From assembly GCF_049959315.1 (NCBI RefSeq), contig NZ_CP188201.1: a stretch of DNA of 64,000 nucleotides; one strand, given 5' to 3'. Of this stretch, positions 23,242-33,857 are shown piece after piece (positions within the stretch are counted from its first letter, which is position 1; every line of letters starts with the position of its first letter). The notes under the pieces are model-generated. The model was not told the DNA's origin and did no database searches. It was given only the letters and a program-made list of their open reading frames with translations. Source of the stretch: Serratia proteamaculans_D (lineage in GTDB: Bacteria > Pseudomonadota > Gammaproteobacteria > Enterobacterales > Enterobacteriaceae). A program made the position numbers and the translations under genes.

Positions 23242-24501
23242 ATGCGGCAATTCGATTACCTGAAGGCGTCGATTAAGCAGAAGAACTGTACCCTGCAACA
23301 GGTGGCGGATGCCAGTGGCATGACCAAAGGCTATCTCAGCCAGTTGTTAAACGACAAAATCAAAAGTCCGAGCGCCCAGAAACTGGAAGCGCTGCACCGC
23401 TACCTTGGCCTGGAGTTTCCACGGCGTGAGAAAAAGGTCGGCGTGGTGTTTGGTAAATTTTACCCCCTGCACACCGGCCATATTTACCTGATCCAGCGCG
23501 CCTGCAGCCAGGTCGATGAGCTGCACGTGATCCTGTGTCACGACGAACCCCGCGACCGGGAGCTGTTCGAGAACAGTTCGATGTCGCAACAGCCGACGGT
23601 CAGCGATCGTCTGCGTTGGCTGCTGCAAACCTTCAAGTACCAGAAAAACATCCATATTCATTCCTTCGACGAACAGGGCATTGAGCCCTATCCGCACGGC
23701 TGGAACGTCTGGAGCGACGGGGTGAAGGCTTTCCTGGAACAGAAAGCCATAGTGCCGAGCTTTATCTACTCCAGTGAGGCGCAGGATGCCCCGCGTTACC
23801 GTGAACATCTGGGGATTGAAACCGTTCTGATTGATCCCGAACGTTCATTTATGAATATCAGCGGCCGCCAGATCCGTCAGGATCCGTTCCTTTATTGGGA
23901 TTATATTCCGACTGAAGTGAAGCCGTTCTTTGTTCGTACCGTGGCGATCCTCGGCGGTGAGTCGAGCGGCAAATCGACGCTGGTCAATAAGCTGGCAAAC
24001 ATCTTTAACACCACCAGCGCCTGGGAATATGGCCGTGACTATGTGTTCTCGCACCTCGGTGGGGATGAGATGGCGCTCCAGTATTCCGACTACGACAAGA
24101 TTGCCCTTGGGCAGGCGCAGTACGTCGACTTTGCGGTGAAGTACGCCAACAAAGTGGCCTTTATCGACACCGACTTCGTCACCACTCAGGCCTTCTGCAA
24201 AAAGTACGAAGGGCGCGAGCACCCCTTTGTGCAGGCGCTGATTGACGAGTACCGGTTTGATCTGGTGATCCTGCTGGAAAACAACACCCCCTGGGTGGCG
24301 GATGGCCTGCGCAGCCTGGGTAACCCCAGGGATCGCAAAGTGTTCCAGCATTTGTTGGAAGAGATGCTGCGGGCTAATAACATCGAGTATGTACACGTGG
24401 AGTCCAGCGACTATGACGAACGCTTCCTGCGCTGCGTTGAGCTGGTTAAACAACTGCTGGCGGCGGATGCCAGTCGGCTGCTCGGTATTGCGGCAGTATA
24501 A
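23242..24501 (+). CDS. nadR: Trifunctional NAD regulator NadR
   Basis: A 419-residue protein (E. coli 410). Residues 1-60 are a Cro-type DNA-binding domain (LQQVADASGMTKGYLSQLL); GKFYPLHTGH (71-80) marks the NMN adenylyltransferase; GGESSGKST (238-246) marks the ribosylnicotinamide kinase. It represses NAD synthesis and salvage genes according to NAD level and salvages nicotinamide riboside. GGAGGGG precedes ATG 23242. A NadR-type box lies in the 56-bp gap to radA. A bidirectional hairpin follows. Confidence 0.96.
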   Translation: MRQFDYLKASIKQKNCTLQQVADASGMTKGYLSQLLNDKIKSPSAQKLEALHRYLGLEFPRREKKVGVVFGKFYPLHTGHIYLIQRACSQVDELHVILCHDEPRDRELFENSSMSQQPTVSDRLRWLLQTFKYQKNIHIHSFDEQGIEPYPHGWNVWSDGVKAFLEQKAIVPSFIYSSEAQDAPRYREHLGIETVLIDPERSFMNISGRQIRQDPFLYWDYIPTEVKPFFVRTVAILGGESSGKSTLVNKLANIFNTTSAWEYGRDYVFSHLGGDEMALQYSDYDKIALGQAQYVDFAVKYANKVAFIDTDFVTTQAFCKKYEGREHPFVQALIDEYRFDLVILLENNTPWVADGLRSLGNPRDRKVFQHLLEEMLRANNIEYVHVESSDYDERFLRCVELVKQLLAADASRLLGIAAV

Positions 24502-24507
24502 GCCATC

Positions 24508-24529
24508 GGGGCGCAGCAGGCTGCGCCCC
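24508..24529. terminator. Hairpin between nadR and the oxidoreductase gene
   Basis: GGGGCGCAG-CAGG-CTGCGCCCC is a perfect 9-bp stem between two convergent genes. It lacks a clear T run on either strand, so function as a bidirectional terminator is inference. Confidence 0.5.
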
Positions 24530-24537
24530 AACTGTCA

Positions 24538-25539
24538 TCAGTAAACAATCACCAGTTTGCCCTGCATATGCCCGTCGAGCAGTTTTTTATGCGCGGCGGT
24601 CAGGGTCTCTACCGTCAGCCCTTGCAAGGTTTCGCTCAGGGTGGTGCTCAGTTTCCCTTCATCCAGCAGTTGCGCCACTTGTTTGAGGATCTCACCCTGT
24701 TGGGCGATGTCTGGCGTAGTGAACATGCTGCGAGTAAACATCAACTCCCAATGCAAAGCGGCACTTTTCAACTTCAGCGCATTTTGGTCCAACGGCTGTG
24801 CATTTTCGACGATGGTGCAGATGTGGCCCATTGGCGCAATCAGATCGGAAATCGCTTTCCAGTGGCCGTCGGTGTCGTTCAGGCAAAGAATATAATCCAC
24901 ATTCTCAATGCCCTGCTGTGCCAGATTGGCTTTCAGATCGCGGTAGTCCACCACCAGATCGGCACCGCGCTCCCGGCACCAGGCCGCTGACTCTGGGCGT
25001 GAGGCGGTCGCAATCACTTTTACCTGACTGCGCTGCGCGGCAAAGGGGATCGCCAGCGAACCTACGCCACCGGCACCGCCGATAATCAACAGGGTTTTGC
25101 CGGGAGCGGCGTCCTGAATCTTCAGATGTTCGAACAGCGCTTCCCAGGCGGTCAGGGCGGTCAATGGCATGGCCGCGGCTTCAGCCCAGTTCAGACTTTT
25201 CGGCTTATGGGCGGTAATACGCGAGTCAATCAACTGATGGGTAGTGTTGCTGCCTGGGCGGGTGATGTCACCGGCATACCAGACTTCATCGCCGGGTTTG
25301 AAACCGCTGACGCTGCTGCCCACTTCGACCACGATACCGCTGGCATCCCAACCGAGAATACGGGGCTGTTGCAGGCCACTTTTTTGCAGGCCGGCATGGA
25401 CCTTGGTATCTACCGGGTTGACCGACACCGCTTTGACTTCAACCAATAAATCGTACTGGCCTGGGGTGGGTTTTTCCGGGTTGATTGCAATGAAGTTGGC
25501 GGGGTTTTTCGGGTCTACGGCAATGGCTTTAATCGGCAT
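24538..25539 (-). CDS. Quinone-oxidoreductase-like MDR dehydrogenase
   Basis: A 333-residue medium-chain dehydrogenase/reductase, probably NADPH-dependent. The GroES-like domain (LGWDASGIVVEVG, FKPGDEVWY) precedes a Rossmann fold with GGAGGVG at 154-160. The cysteine ligands of zinc alcohol dehydrogenases are absent, so it belongs to the zinc-free quinone-oxidoreductase/enone-reductase branch, although annotated relatives are often called zinc-type alcohol dehydrogenases. The substrate is unknown. It is divergent from a LysR gene with a 98-bp gap, so it is likely controlled by it. AGGAGC precedes the ATG. Not in the E. coli nadR-ettA gap. Confidence 0.88.
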   Translation of the reverse strand: MPIKAIAVDPKNPANFIAINPEKPTPGQYDLLVEVKAVSVNPVDTKVHAGLQKSGLQQPRILGWDASGIVVEVGSSVSGFKPGDEVWYAGDITRPGSNTTHQLIDSRITAHKPKSLNWAEAAAMPLTALTAWEALFEHLKIQDAAPGKTLLIIGGAGGVGSLAIPFAAQRSQVKVIATASRPESAAWCRERGADLVVDYRDLKANLAQQGIENVDYILCLNDTDGHWKAISDLIAPMGHICTIVENAQPLDQNALKLKSAALHWELMFTRSMFTTPDIAQQGEILKQVAQLLDEGKLSTTLSETLQGLTVETLTAAHKKLLDGHMQGKLVIVY

Positions 25540-25618
25540 GACTGTGCTCCTTTCGAATGTATACCCTCAGTGTAGACCTGTTGGCACTTGATGATAAGAT
25601 GGACAATAGCTAACTAAG

Positions 25619-25637
25619 TGTTCGTTTGAGGTGAACA
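25619..25637. promoter_or_regulatory. Dyad at the start of the lysR gene
   Basis: TGTTC-N9-GAACA lies over the ribosome site and ends at the base before the ATG at 25638. A regulator bound here could block its own gene. The assignment is inference from symmetry and place only. Confidence 0.3.
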
Positions 25638-26549
25638 ATGAGGTTTAAACAGCTTCAGGATATGGCGTTGTTTGCGCTGGTGGCCGAATGTGGCAGCTAT
25701 ACCGCCGCCGCCAAACGGGCTGCCTTGCCAAAGTCCAGCGTCAGCCAGCGCATTAGTCAGTTGGAACAGACGCTGGGCCTGCGCTTATTGAACCGCACCA
25801 CCCGTCAGCTCAATCTGACCTTTGCCGGCGAACGTTATCTGGAACACTGTCAGGAGATGCTGTCCGCCGCCGAACGGGCCGATCTGGCGCTGCAGCGGCT
25901 GCGTGACAACCCCAGTGGGCGGTTACGCATCTCGACCCCCGCCGGCTTGGGGGCGACCTTGCTGGCGCGGCTGGCGGCGGATTTCCAGCGGCAATATCCG
26001 GATGTCTCGCTGGAGGTGTCGGTATCTGATGCGATGGTGGATATGGTGCAGGAGGGGTTTGATGCCGCGCTTCGTACCGGTAAGCCTCAGGATTCTTCAC
26101 TGATTGGCCGTCGTTTGGGGCATGCGCCACGTTATTTACTGGCGTCACCGGCCTATCTGGCTCAGTCTCCGCAGATTGTCGATCCGCAACAGTTGCAGCA
26201 GCACCGCTGTATTGCACACAGCTCCTGGCCGGTCTGGAGCCTGCGCCGGGGTGACGAGTATTTTCGTTGGCAGCTGCCGATGCGGCATGTTACCGATAAT
26301 CTGCTGTACGCGCGGGAATGTGCGATTGCTGGTGCGGGTATCACCATGCTACCGGCCTTTCTCAGCCGTGAGGTGGTAGCGCAAAAACAACTGGTCGAGG
26401 TGTTGCCGGAATGGCAGGCGGAAGGCAATGAGCTGTATTTGGTTTATCCAAGCCGTAAGCTGAATTCACCGGCGCTGGCCTGTTTTATCGACGTGGTATT
26501 GCAGCACCCGGTGTTTGACGATTATGCCCGCGAGCTGGCGTGGGAATAA
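25638..26549 (+). CDS. LysR-family transcriptional regulator
   Basis: A 303-residue LysR protein: helix-turn-helix at about 18-40 (GSYTAAAKRAALPKSSVSQRI, read in two parts), linker helix, then an effector domain from about 90. It is divergent from the quinone-oxidoreductase-like gene and probably regulates it. The type resembles regulators of oxidoreductases and of drug or quinone response; the inducer is unknown. It ends 30 bases before ettA, which runs in the opposite direction, with a symmetrical terminator between. Confidence 0.92.
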   Translation: MRFKQLQDMALFALVAECGSYTAAAKRAALPKSSVSQRISQLEQTLGLRLLNRTTRQLNLTFAGERYLEHCQEMLSAAERADLALQRLRDNPSGRLRISTPAGLGATLLARLAADFQRQYPDVSLEVSVSDAMVDMVQEGFDAALRTGKPQDSSLIGRRLGHAPRYLLASPAYLAQSPQIVDPQQLQQHRCIAHSSWPVWSLRRGDEYFRWQLPMRHVTDNLLYARECAIAGAGITMLPAFLSREVVAQKQLVEVLPEWQAEGNELYLVYPSRKLNSPALACFIDVVLQHPVFDDYARELAWE

Positions 26550-26551
26550 AA

Positions 26552-26573
26552 AAAGCGCCGCATGCGGCGCTTT
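26552..26573. terminator. Bidirectional terminator between lysR and ettA
   Basis: A perfect 11-bp inverted repeat (26552-26562 with 26563-26573) with AAA/TTT outer arms serves both convergent genes. The hairpin must open a few central bases to form its loop. Confidence 0.75.
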
Positions 26574-26579
26574 CCGGGA

Positions 26580-28247
<1,668 letters not shown>

Positions 28248-28387
28248 GGTGCCTCTGCCTCTCTATATCAGTTTTTATAGGATGTCTGGCTGCGGAGTGT
28301 AGCCCGTTTCGAAAGCGGATCCCAGACATCACACAGCGATCGCTAAGTATAACCTTTTATGCGCCGGTGAAGGCGCATATCGGTTGC

Positions 28388-28891
28388 TTAAGGGGTGACG
28401 ACTATCGCGACGCGGCGGTTTTCTGCCCGGCCGCTGGAGGTGCGGTTATCGGCCACCGGATCGCGTTTACCCATGCCGCGGGTTTCGATGTTGGCACGTG
28501 GAATGCCTACGCTGGCGAGCAGATCCGCCACTGCATCGGCGCGACGCAGAGAGAGCTGATCGTTATAGCTGTCTTCACCGTAATTATCCGTATGACCATC
28601 CAGACGGAACTGGGTGATGCCGACGCTCATTAACGCGCGGCCCATTTTTTGTACCGTGTCGGTACTTTCCGGGTTCAACTTGCCGATGTTATTGCCAAAC
28701 AGCACCTTGTCGGACAGGCCAAATTCCCAGCCGTTATCGGTCAGCTTGAACCCTTGCGACTGCAACAGGGCAATTTGCTCGGGCGTCAGGCCCTGAGGTT
28801 TGCTCTGGCAGCCGGCGAGGGCCAACAGGGCGATAAACATCATCGCCAGCAGTGAAAAACGGTTTCTTAGTGTTTGCTGTATCATAATCAA
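28388..28891 (-). CDS. yfiB: Outer-membrane lipoprotein YfiB, OmpA-like domain
   Basis: A 167-residue lipoprotein with lipobox LAGC (Cys28) and a C-terminal OmpA-like peptidoglycan-binding domain (DGHTDNYGEDSYNDQLSLRRA in two parts, ending GRAENRRVAIVV). In the YfiRNB system YfiB at the outer membrane binds and sequesters YfiR, releasing the cyclase YfiN. It ends the yfiR-dgcN-yfiB operon, with a 31-base gap from dgcN. In E. coli this operon is at a different map position. Confidence 0.92.
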   Translation of the reverse strand: MIMIQQTLRNRFSLLAMMFIALLALAGCQSKPQGLTPEQIALLQSQGFKLTDNGWEFGLSDKVLFGNNIGKLNPESTDTVQKMGRALMSVGITQFRLDGHTDNYGEDSYNDQLSLRRADAVADLLASVGIPRANIETRGMGKRDPVADNRTSSGRAENRRVAIVVTP

Positions 28892-28922
28892 AAATCCCTA
28901 GTTTTATTATTTAGCCGGGGCT

Positions 28923-30170
28923 TTATTTTTGTATTGCCAGCCGCCAGCCTCCGTTATAACGATGCTTTGCCTGGTACATCGCATCGTCAGCTTCGTGCAA
29001 GAGCCCCTGAGGCGTTACCGCATGCTCGGGGTAAAGTGCAATACCGATACTCAGAGAGGAAATCACCGTCTCATCGTTCGGTAAAATCACCGGTTGGGTC
29101 ATGCAGTCGATAATGTTATCGGCAATCTGCAGGACATCTTCCGTAGTGTGGACCGGTGCCAACAATACGGCGAACTCATCACCTCCCAAACGCGCCACCA
29201 GGTCGCTTTCACGCAGTTGCGCGCGAATACGCCCGGCAATGGTAGTCAACACCACATCGCCTGCGGCGTGGCCGTAACTGTCGTTAACTTCCTTGAAGCG
29301 GTCACCGTCGATAAACAGCACCGCCAGTTTTTCGGTGGGTTTAATGTCCCCCAGCGCACGGCTCAGACGGCCTTCAAAGTAGGCGCGGTTCGGCAAGCCG
29401 GTCAGGCTGTCGTGGGTAGCCCGGTGGGTCAGTGAGTCATTTTCCTGTTTCAGGTGTGCCTGCCAGGCTTCCAGCTCGTCGAGCAGGCCATTAAAGTCGA
29501 TACTTAGCTCATGCAGTTCAGCAATTGGCGCCGACGGCACCCGCAGACCAAAGGCGCGATCGCGACGTACCGCATGCGCCACATTGGCAATGTCATCCAG
29601 AGAACGGACAATGCCTACCAGCATGCGGCGGGAAAGCACCAGCGCACACAGGGTACTGAGCACCAGACAGGCGATCATGCCGATCATGCCGCGCAGCAGA
29701 AAACGCAGCAGGCTGCCGCCGTGGCCGAGCAGCCACACTTTGCCAACCTCTTTGCCTTCATGAGTAATCGGCAGGATCACCGGCTCCGGCAGCGCCCAGT
29801 GGGCCACGATTTGTTCCATGCCGTGCAGCGGGCCATCTTTGGGGTGACGCCAGGTGGCGAGCACTTTGCCGCTGTTGTTGAGAATTCTTGCTTCCGATAC
29901 CTCCTCTTTGGAGGCGATCAATACCAGCGCCTCACGCGCGGCGGTGCGGTCTTCAAACACCACGGCAGCTTCGACGGTATAGCTGATGGAGCGCGCAATC
30001 AGGTGCAGGTTATGGTTGGCGTAAGCACGCAGCGCAAACAGCGCGACCAGCGTCAGGAAAATCCCGGCGGTGCCGACGGCAATCAGCGCCAGCCCAAGAT
30101 GCACTCGTTGCAGCACCCGGCCCAGCGTCGGGCGTGACTGACCCGATCGGTTCTTGCGCAACCACTTCAT
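28923..30170 (-). CDS. dgcN: Membrane diguanylate cyclase DgcN (YfiN)
   Basis: A 415-residue protein: TM1 about 25-50, a periplasmic PAS-like segment, TM2 about 158-182, HAMP about 180-235 and a GGDEF domain with an intact GGDEF at 329-333. The inhibitory I-site RESD (320-323) lies five residues upstream. It makes cyclic-di-GMP from GTP, promoting biofilm and reducing motility, and is held inactive by periplasmic YfiR. The ATG overlaps the yfiR stop by 4 bases. Confidence 0.94.
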   Translation of the reverse strand: MKWLRKNRSGQSRPTLGRVLQRVHLGLALIAVGTAGIFLTLVALFALRAYANHNLHLIARSISYTVEAAVVFEDRTAAREALVLIASKEEVSEARILNNSGKVLATWRHPKDGPLHGMEQIVAHWALPEPVILPITHEGKEVGKVWLLGHGGSLLRFLLRGMIGMIACLVLSTLCALVLSRRMLVGIVRSLDDIANVAHAVRRDRAFGLRVPSAPIAELHELSIDFNGLLDELEAWQAHLKQENDSLTHRATHDSLTGLPNRAYFEGRLSRALGDIKPTEKLAVLFIDGDRFKEVNDSYGHAAGDVVLTTIAGRIRAQLRESDLVARLGGDEFAVLLAPVHTTEDVLQIADNIIDCMTQPVILPNDETVISSLSIGIALYPEHAVTPQGLLHEADDAMYQAKHRYNGGWRLAIQK

Positions 30171-30781
30171 AGCGGCGGCACCGGTTTGCGTGCCAGTTGC
30201 AGCACGTTGGGGTGAACGCGTACGCCGCTGCGTGCCAGTGCATCAAGGTTCACTTTAAAGCTGGCCTCGTCGCCTTCGAACTGCAGACAAAATGCGTTGC
30301 CGGCAGAGCATTCATCATCGTTCTCGCTGATGCTGAGAATTGAATGACCGCTAATGCGCTGGATAAAATTCTGTTTCTGGCCGGCATTGATATTGCCCAA
30401 ATAAATGACGTCACAGCCGGTGCTAAGCAAGGGGCTGTTGAAATCGATGCGTTCGGCTTTTATTGGCCTGGGTGCGCTAAGCAGGATGGGATCGAACAGT
30501 CCGTCGGCATATTGTGTCGGTGCCGTCACGCATAGCCGGATGGGGTTGGGTCCACTCGGCCAGCGGGCATAGCTGATGATACCGACCACCACAGTGGTGA
30601 CGGCATGGGTACGGTTTTTATGTGAATCGCCAGTCTCGGGGTGGGCCAAACCGGGAAATGCCACCAGGGCGAGCAGAAACAGCGTTAACAGACGGCCACT
30701 GTCCAGACGTGCGCAAAGGAAACTCGTGAATGAGCTTTTTGCGCAGGTCACTAACAACGCGGCATTTTTTGCCATCTTCAT
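30167..30781 (-). CDS. yfiR: Periplasmic cyclase inhibitor YfiR
   Basis: A 204-residue exported protein; its N-terminus has a long positively charged run before the hydrophobic core at 31-46, so the true start may be internal. It has the DUF4154 pattern (ISYARWP, then YLGNI) and four cysteines at 84, 123, 158 and 165, matching the two disulfides that make YfiR redox-responsive. YfiR binds and represses YfiN. First gene of the operon; the 744-bp region upstream is shared with the divergent slt gene. Confidence 0.9.
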   Translation of the reverse strand: MKMAKNAALLVTCAKSSFTSFLCARLDSGRLLTLFLLALVAFPGLAHPETGDSHKNRTHAVTTVVVGIISYARWPSGPNPIRLCVTAPTQYADGLFDPILLSAPRPIKAERIDFNSPLLSTGCDVIYLGNINAGQKQNFIQRISGHSILSISENDDECSAGNAFCLQFEGDEASFKVNLDALARSGVRVHPNVLQLARKPVPPL

Positions 30782-31525
30782 CTGCTATTCCTGCCCACGT
30801 CCGCAGTATTGTTGCGGCAACATAACGATGAGAAGCCTGACCCGGTCGAAGGGATAATTGTCTTGCTGAAAACTGTCAATCGCACTGCCTGATGAACACT
30901 ATCTAACCCATAATTGGCGCGGATTGTATTATAAGATATCCCTGTTGCGCGCTTTATGTGCCATTTTCTCGGAATTATCTTAGCCTTTTTTAACAGTATA
31001 AAAACGACCCCCGGGGTTTGCCAGGCGTTTTCTGCAAAGTTGGCGCGTCAAGCCTGGGTTCTGGCGGTTTGCGCAACGTTTCAGCCCATCGTTTTGATGA
31101 AGAAATCCTGCGGCGGCTAATAATTTAAAATGGCTTAATTTTATATTGGTAACGGGATTAATAATCGTCGATCGGATCGCCTGTTAATGCTGAGCCCAGG
31201 TTGAAATGATTAATTCGGCAAAATTGGCGCCGGCTTTAATGGATTTGTCAGCAAGGGTAAACCTTTTTTACCTGAAGCCCATCGTGACGATAAACTTCTT
31301 CTACAGTAGTGAATGGATAAGCGATCCTGCTGTCTATGATAGACGGCTGAGCGGGTTGCTCAGCGTCCCCCTTTTGCTCTGGCGTGCCGGGTAGACGTTA
31401 TCCCACGACAGAGCGCTAAATACTCGGAGAGCCGGGTTCATCGATCCGTTGGCTGCTGACGTAGCGCGGCAACGGGGTGAAGCGGCTCTGGCAACACCAT
31501 CAGCATTAGCGAGGAAAGAGTCAGT
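30782..31525. other. 744-bp intergenic region between yfiR and slt
   Basis: No credible protein gene was found; a 62-codon frame at 31206-31394 has no ribosome site and runs over a hairpin. The region must hold the yfiR and slt promoters, which I could not fix. Its one clear structure is the hairpin at 31342-31374. Confidence 0.6.
31342..31374 (+). terminator. Terminator-like hairpin upstream of slt
   Basis: GCTGAGC-GGGTT-GCTCAGC (31346-31364), extended by GAC/GTC around a bulged G, is followed by CCCCCTTTTGC. It lies 150 bases before slt with no gene directly upstream, so it could end a small RNA or attenuate slt. Confidence 0.45.
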
Positions 31526-33454
31526 ATGGTCAAGGTAGACAAGTGGCGGTTTTTGGCTGTGGGCCTGTGCCTGACGGCATTTTCAAGCGCCGCATTGGCG
31601 GATTCCCTGGACGCTCAGCGTCAGCGTTACCTGCAGATCAAGCAGGCGTGGGACAGCAATCAGATGGACGTGGTGGCGCAACTGATGCCGACGCTGCGTG
31701 ATTATCCGCTTTATCCTTACCTGGAATACCGTGAGCTGACGCAAGATCTCAGCCAGGCCGGGTTCTCCGAAGTAAATGACTTTATCAAACAGCATCCGAC
31801 GCTGCCGCCGGCCAAGTCGCTGGCCCCGCGCTTTGTTAATGAACTGGCGCGACGTGAAGACTGGCGTACCCTGCTGGCCTTCAGCCCGCAGGCGCCGAAA
31901 CCCATTGCTGCGCGCTGCAATTACTACTATGCCAAATGGGCCACTGGCGATCAGCAAGCGGCCTGGAGCGGCGTCGACGACATCTGGATGAGCGGTAAAT
32001 CGTTGCCAGGGGCCTGCGACAAGCTGTTCAGCGTCTGGCAGGGGGCCGGCAAACAAACGCCGTCGGCTATTCTGGAGCGCATGAAGCTGGCGCTGAAAGA
32101 GGGCAACAGTGGCCTGGTGAACAGCCTCTATCGCCAATTGCCGTCAGATTATCAGACCATGGGTGATGCCCTGGTACGCCTGCAAAACGATCCTACGACG
32201 GTTGAGTCCTTTGCCCGCAGCGTGGGGCCGACCGACTTTACCCGCGCAGCGACCGGTATTGCCTTCGAACGTCTGGCGCGTCAGGATGCGGAAAACGCCC
32301 GGGCGATGATCCCGACCCTCGTCCGGCTGCAGAAAATGAGCGACAGCGAGCGGCTGGGGCTGGAGGAAGCGGTGGCATGGCGCCTGATGGGCAGCGATGC
32401 GACCTTTGAACAGACGCAGTGGCGCGACAAGGTGATCCTGCGTAGTCAGTCACCGGCACTGCTGGAGCGCCGCGTGCGTATGGCGCTGGGTGCCGGCGAT
32501 CGCCAGGGTGTGGCAACCTGGCTGGCCCGTTTACCGACGGAGTCGCGTAATAAGGATGAATGGCGTTACTGGCGTGCGAGCATGTTACTGGACGAAGGCA
32601 AACGCAGCGAAGGGGAAGAGATCCTGCGTCGGCTGATGACCGAACGTGGTTTCTACCCGATGGTGGCGGCACAGAAACTGAATACGCCTTACCCGGTGAT
32701 GGTGGCTGTAGCGGCAAAACCCCGTGCTTCGTTGGTGGACGGGCCGGAAATTGCCCGGGTGCGCGAGTTGATGTACTGGAATATGGATAACCTGGCGCGC
32801 AGCGAGTGGACTTCCTTCGTGGCCAGTCGCAGCCGCCCGGAACAGGAAGCGCTGGCGCGTTATGCCTTCGAGCAGAAATGGGCCGATCTCAGCGTGCAGG
32901 CGACTATCGTCGGCAAAATGTGGGATCACCTTGAAGAACGTTTCCCGGTGGCCTGGCCGCAAGAGTTCCGCGCCGCGACCGATGACAAGGGGATAACGCC
33001 GAGTTATGCCATGGCGATTGCTCGTCAGGAGAGCGCCTGGAACCCGAAAGCCCAGTCACCGGTAGGGGCCAGCGGCCTGATGCAGGTGATGCCACGTACC
33101 GCGCAGCATACCGTGCAGATGTACAATATTCCCGGTTACTCAAGCCCCAGCCAACTGCTTGATCCGCGCGTTAATATTATTATCGGCACCAGCTACCTGG
33201 AGTATGTTTACCAGCAATTCGGCCGTAACCGGATCCTGTCATCGGCGGCTTACAATGCCGGTCCATCTCGGGTGAATACCTGGTTGGGCAACAGTGAAGG
33301 GCGGGTTGATGCCGTGGCGTTTGTCGAAAGCATCCCGTTCTCGGAAACCCGTTCTTACGTGAAGAACGTGTTGGCTTACGACGCATTTTATCGCTATCTC
33401 ATGCATCGGCCGGCTAAAGTGCTGACCGACGCCGAGTGGCAGAGGCGTTATTGA
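31526..33454 (+). CDS. slt: Soluble lytic murein transglycosylase Slt70
   Basis: A 642-residue periplasmic enzyme (E. coli 645). Signal peptide ends near SSAALA (residue 25); a long alpha-superhelical U-domain follows; the C-terminal lysozyme-like domain has catalytic Glu502 in IARQESAWNP and the GLMQVMP and AYNAGP motifs. It cleaves the MurNAc-GlcNAc bond with 1,6-anhydro product formation and degrades uncrosslinked glycan made when penicillin-binding proteins are blocked. slt-trpR order is conserved. Confidence 0.97.
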   Translation: MVKVDKWRFLAVGLCLTAFSSAALADSLDAQRQRYLQIKQAWDSNQMDVVAQLMPTLRDYPLYPYLEYRELTQDLSQAGFSEVNDFIKQHPTLPPAKSLAPRFVNELARREDWRTLLAFSPQAPKPIAARCNYYYAKWATGDQQAAWSGVDDIWMSGKSLPGACDKLFSVWQGAGKQTPSAILERMKLALKEGNSGLVNSLYRQLPSDYQTMGDALVRLQNDPTTVESFARSVGPTDFTRAATGIAFERLARQDAENARAMIPTLVRLQKMSDSERLGLEEAVAWRLMGSDATFEQTQWRDKVILRSQSPALLERRVRMALGAGDRQGVATWLARLPTESRNKDEWRYWRASMLLDEGKRSEGEEILRRLMTERGFYPMVAAQKLNTPYPVMVAVAAKPRASLVDGPEIARVRELMYWNMDNLARSEWTSFVASRSRPEQEALARYAFEQKWADLSVQATIVGKMWDHLEERFPVAWPQEFRAATDDKGITPSYAMAIARQESAWNPKAQSPVGASGLMQVMPRTAQHTVQMYNIPGYSSPSQLLDPRVNIIIGTSYLEYVYQQFGRNRILSSAAYNAGPSRVNTWLGNSEGRVDAVAFVESIPFSETRSYVKNVLAYDAFYRYLMHRPAKVLTDAEWQRRY

Positions 33455-33480
33455 TTTTGACGTCGCTATGGTATGCTGCT

Positions 33481-33498
33481 GTACTAGTTAAATAGTAT
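33481..33498. promoter_or_regulatory. TrpR operator before trpR
   Basis: GTACTAGTTAAATAGTAT matches the trp operator GTACTAGTTAACTAGTAC in 16 of 18 bases and lies 12 bases before the trpR start. This indicates autorepression, as established in E. coli. A TTGACG (33457-33462) upstream may be the -35 box. Confidence 0.85.
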
Positions 33499-33509
33499 GG
33501 TGGCTTGCC

Positions 33510-33839
33510 ATGACGCAATTATCGCTTAACGACCCGGCTCTTTCAGAACAAGGTAATGAGGATTGGCTGCGCTTTGTTGCGCTGCTGCAGAATTCGTTTG
33601 CCCAGGATCTGCATCAACCACTGATGCAGCTGCTGTTGACGCCGGACGAACGTACGGCTTTAGGCACCAGGGTACGGATTATTCAGGAATTGATGCGCGG
33701 TGAGATGAGCCAACGTGAGCTGAAGAATGAACTGGGGGCGGGGATTGCCACCATCACTCGCGGTTCAAACAGCCTGAAGGCAGCGACCCCGGCATTAAAG
33801 CAGTGGCTGGAACAGCAGTTGCTGGGCGAAGCACCGTAG
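33510..33839 (+). CDS. trpR: Trp operon repressor
   Basis: A 109-residue all-helical dimeric repressor (E. coli 108). The helix-turn-helix SQRELKNELGAGIATITRGS and the tryptophan-binding region (RVRIIQELM, near Arg54) are conserved. With tryptophan bound it represses trp, aro and mtr genes and itself; its operator is directly upstream. It is 55 bases after slt and converges with yjjX. Confidence 0.97.
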   Translation: MTQLSLNDPALSEQGNEDWLRFVALLQNSFAQDLHQPLMQLLLTPDERTALGTRVRIIQELMRGEMSQRELKNELGAGIATITRGSNSLKAATPALKQWLEQQLLGEAP

Positions 33840-33857
33840 CGCCACGCCCGGCAGGGC

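Noticed and set aside
28358..28379. TATGCGCC/GGCGCATA hairpin as the yfiB terminator
   Set aside because: On the yfiB strand it is followed by A residues, not T residues; on the other strand no gene leads into it.
28492..28509. TGGCACG followed by ATGCC inside yfiB as a second sigma-54 promoter
   Set aside because: The -12 element lacks the required TTGC form, and it lies antisense within a coding region with no gene downstream.
31206..31394. 62-codon frame before slt
   Set aside because: No ribosome site, no recognisable feature, and it crosses the terminator-like hairpin.
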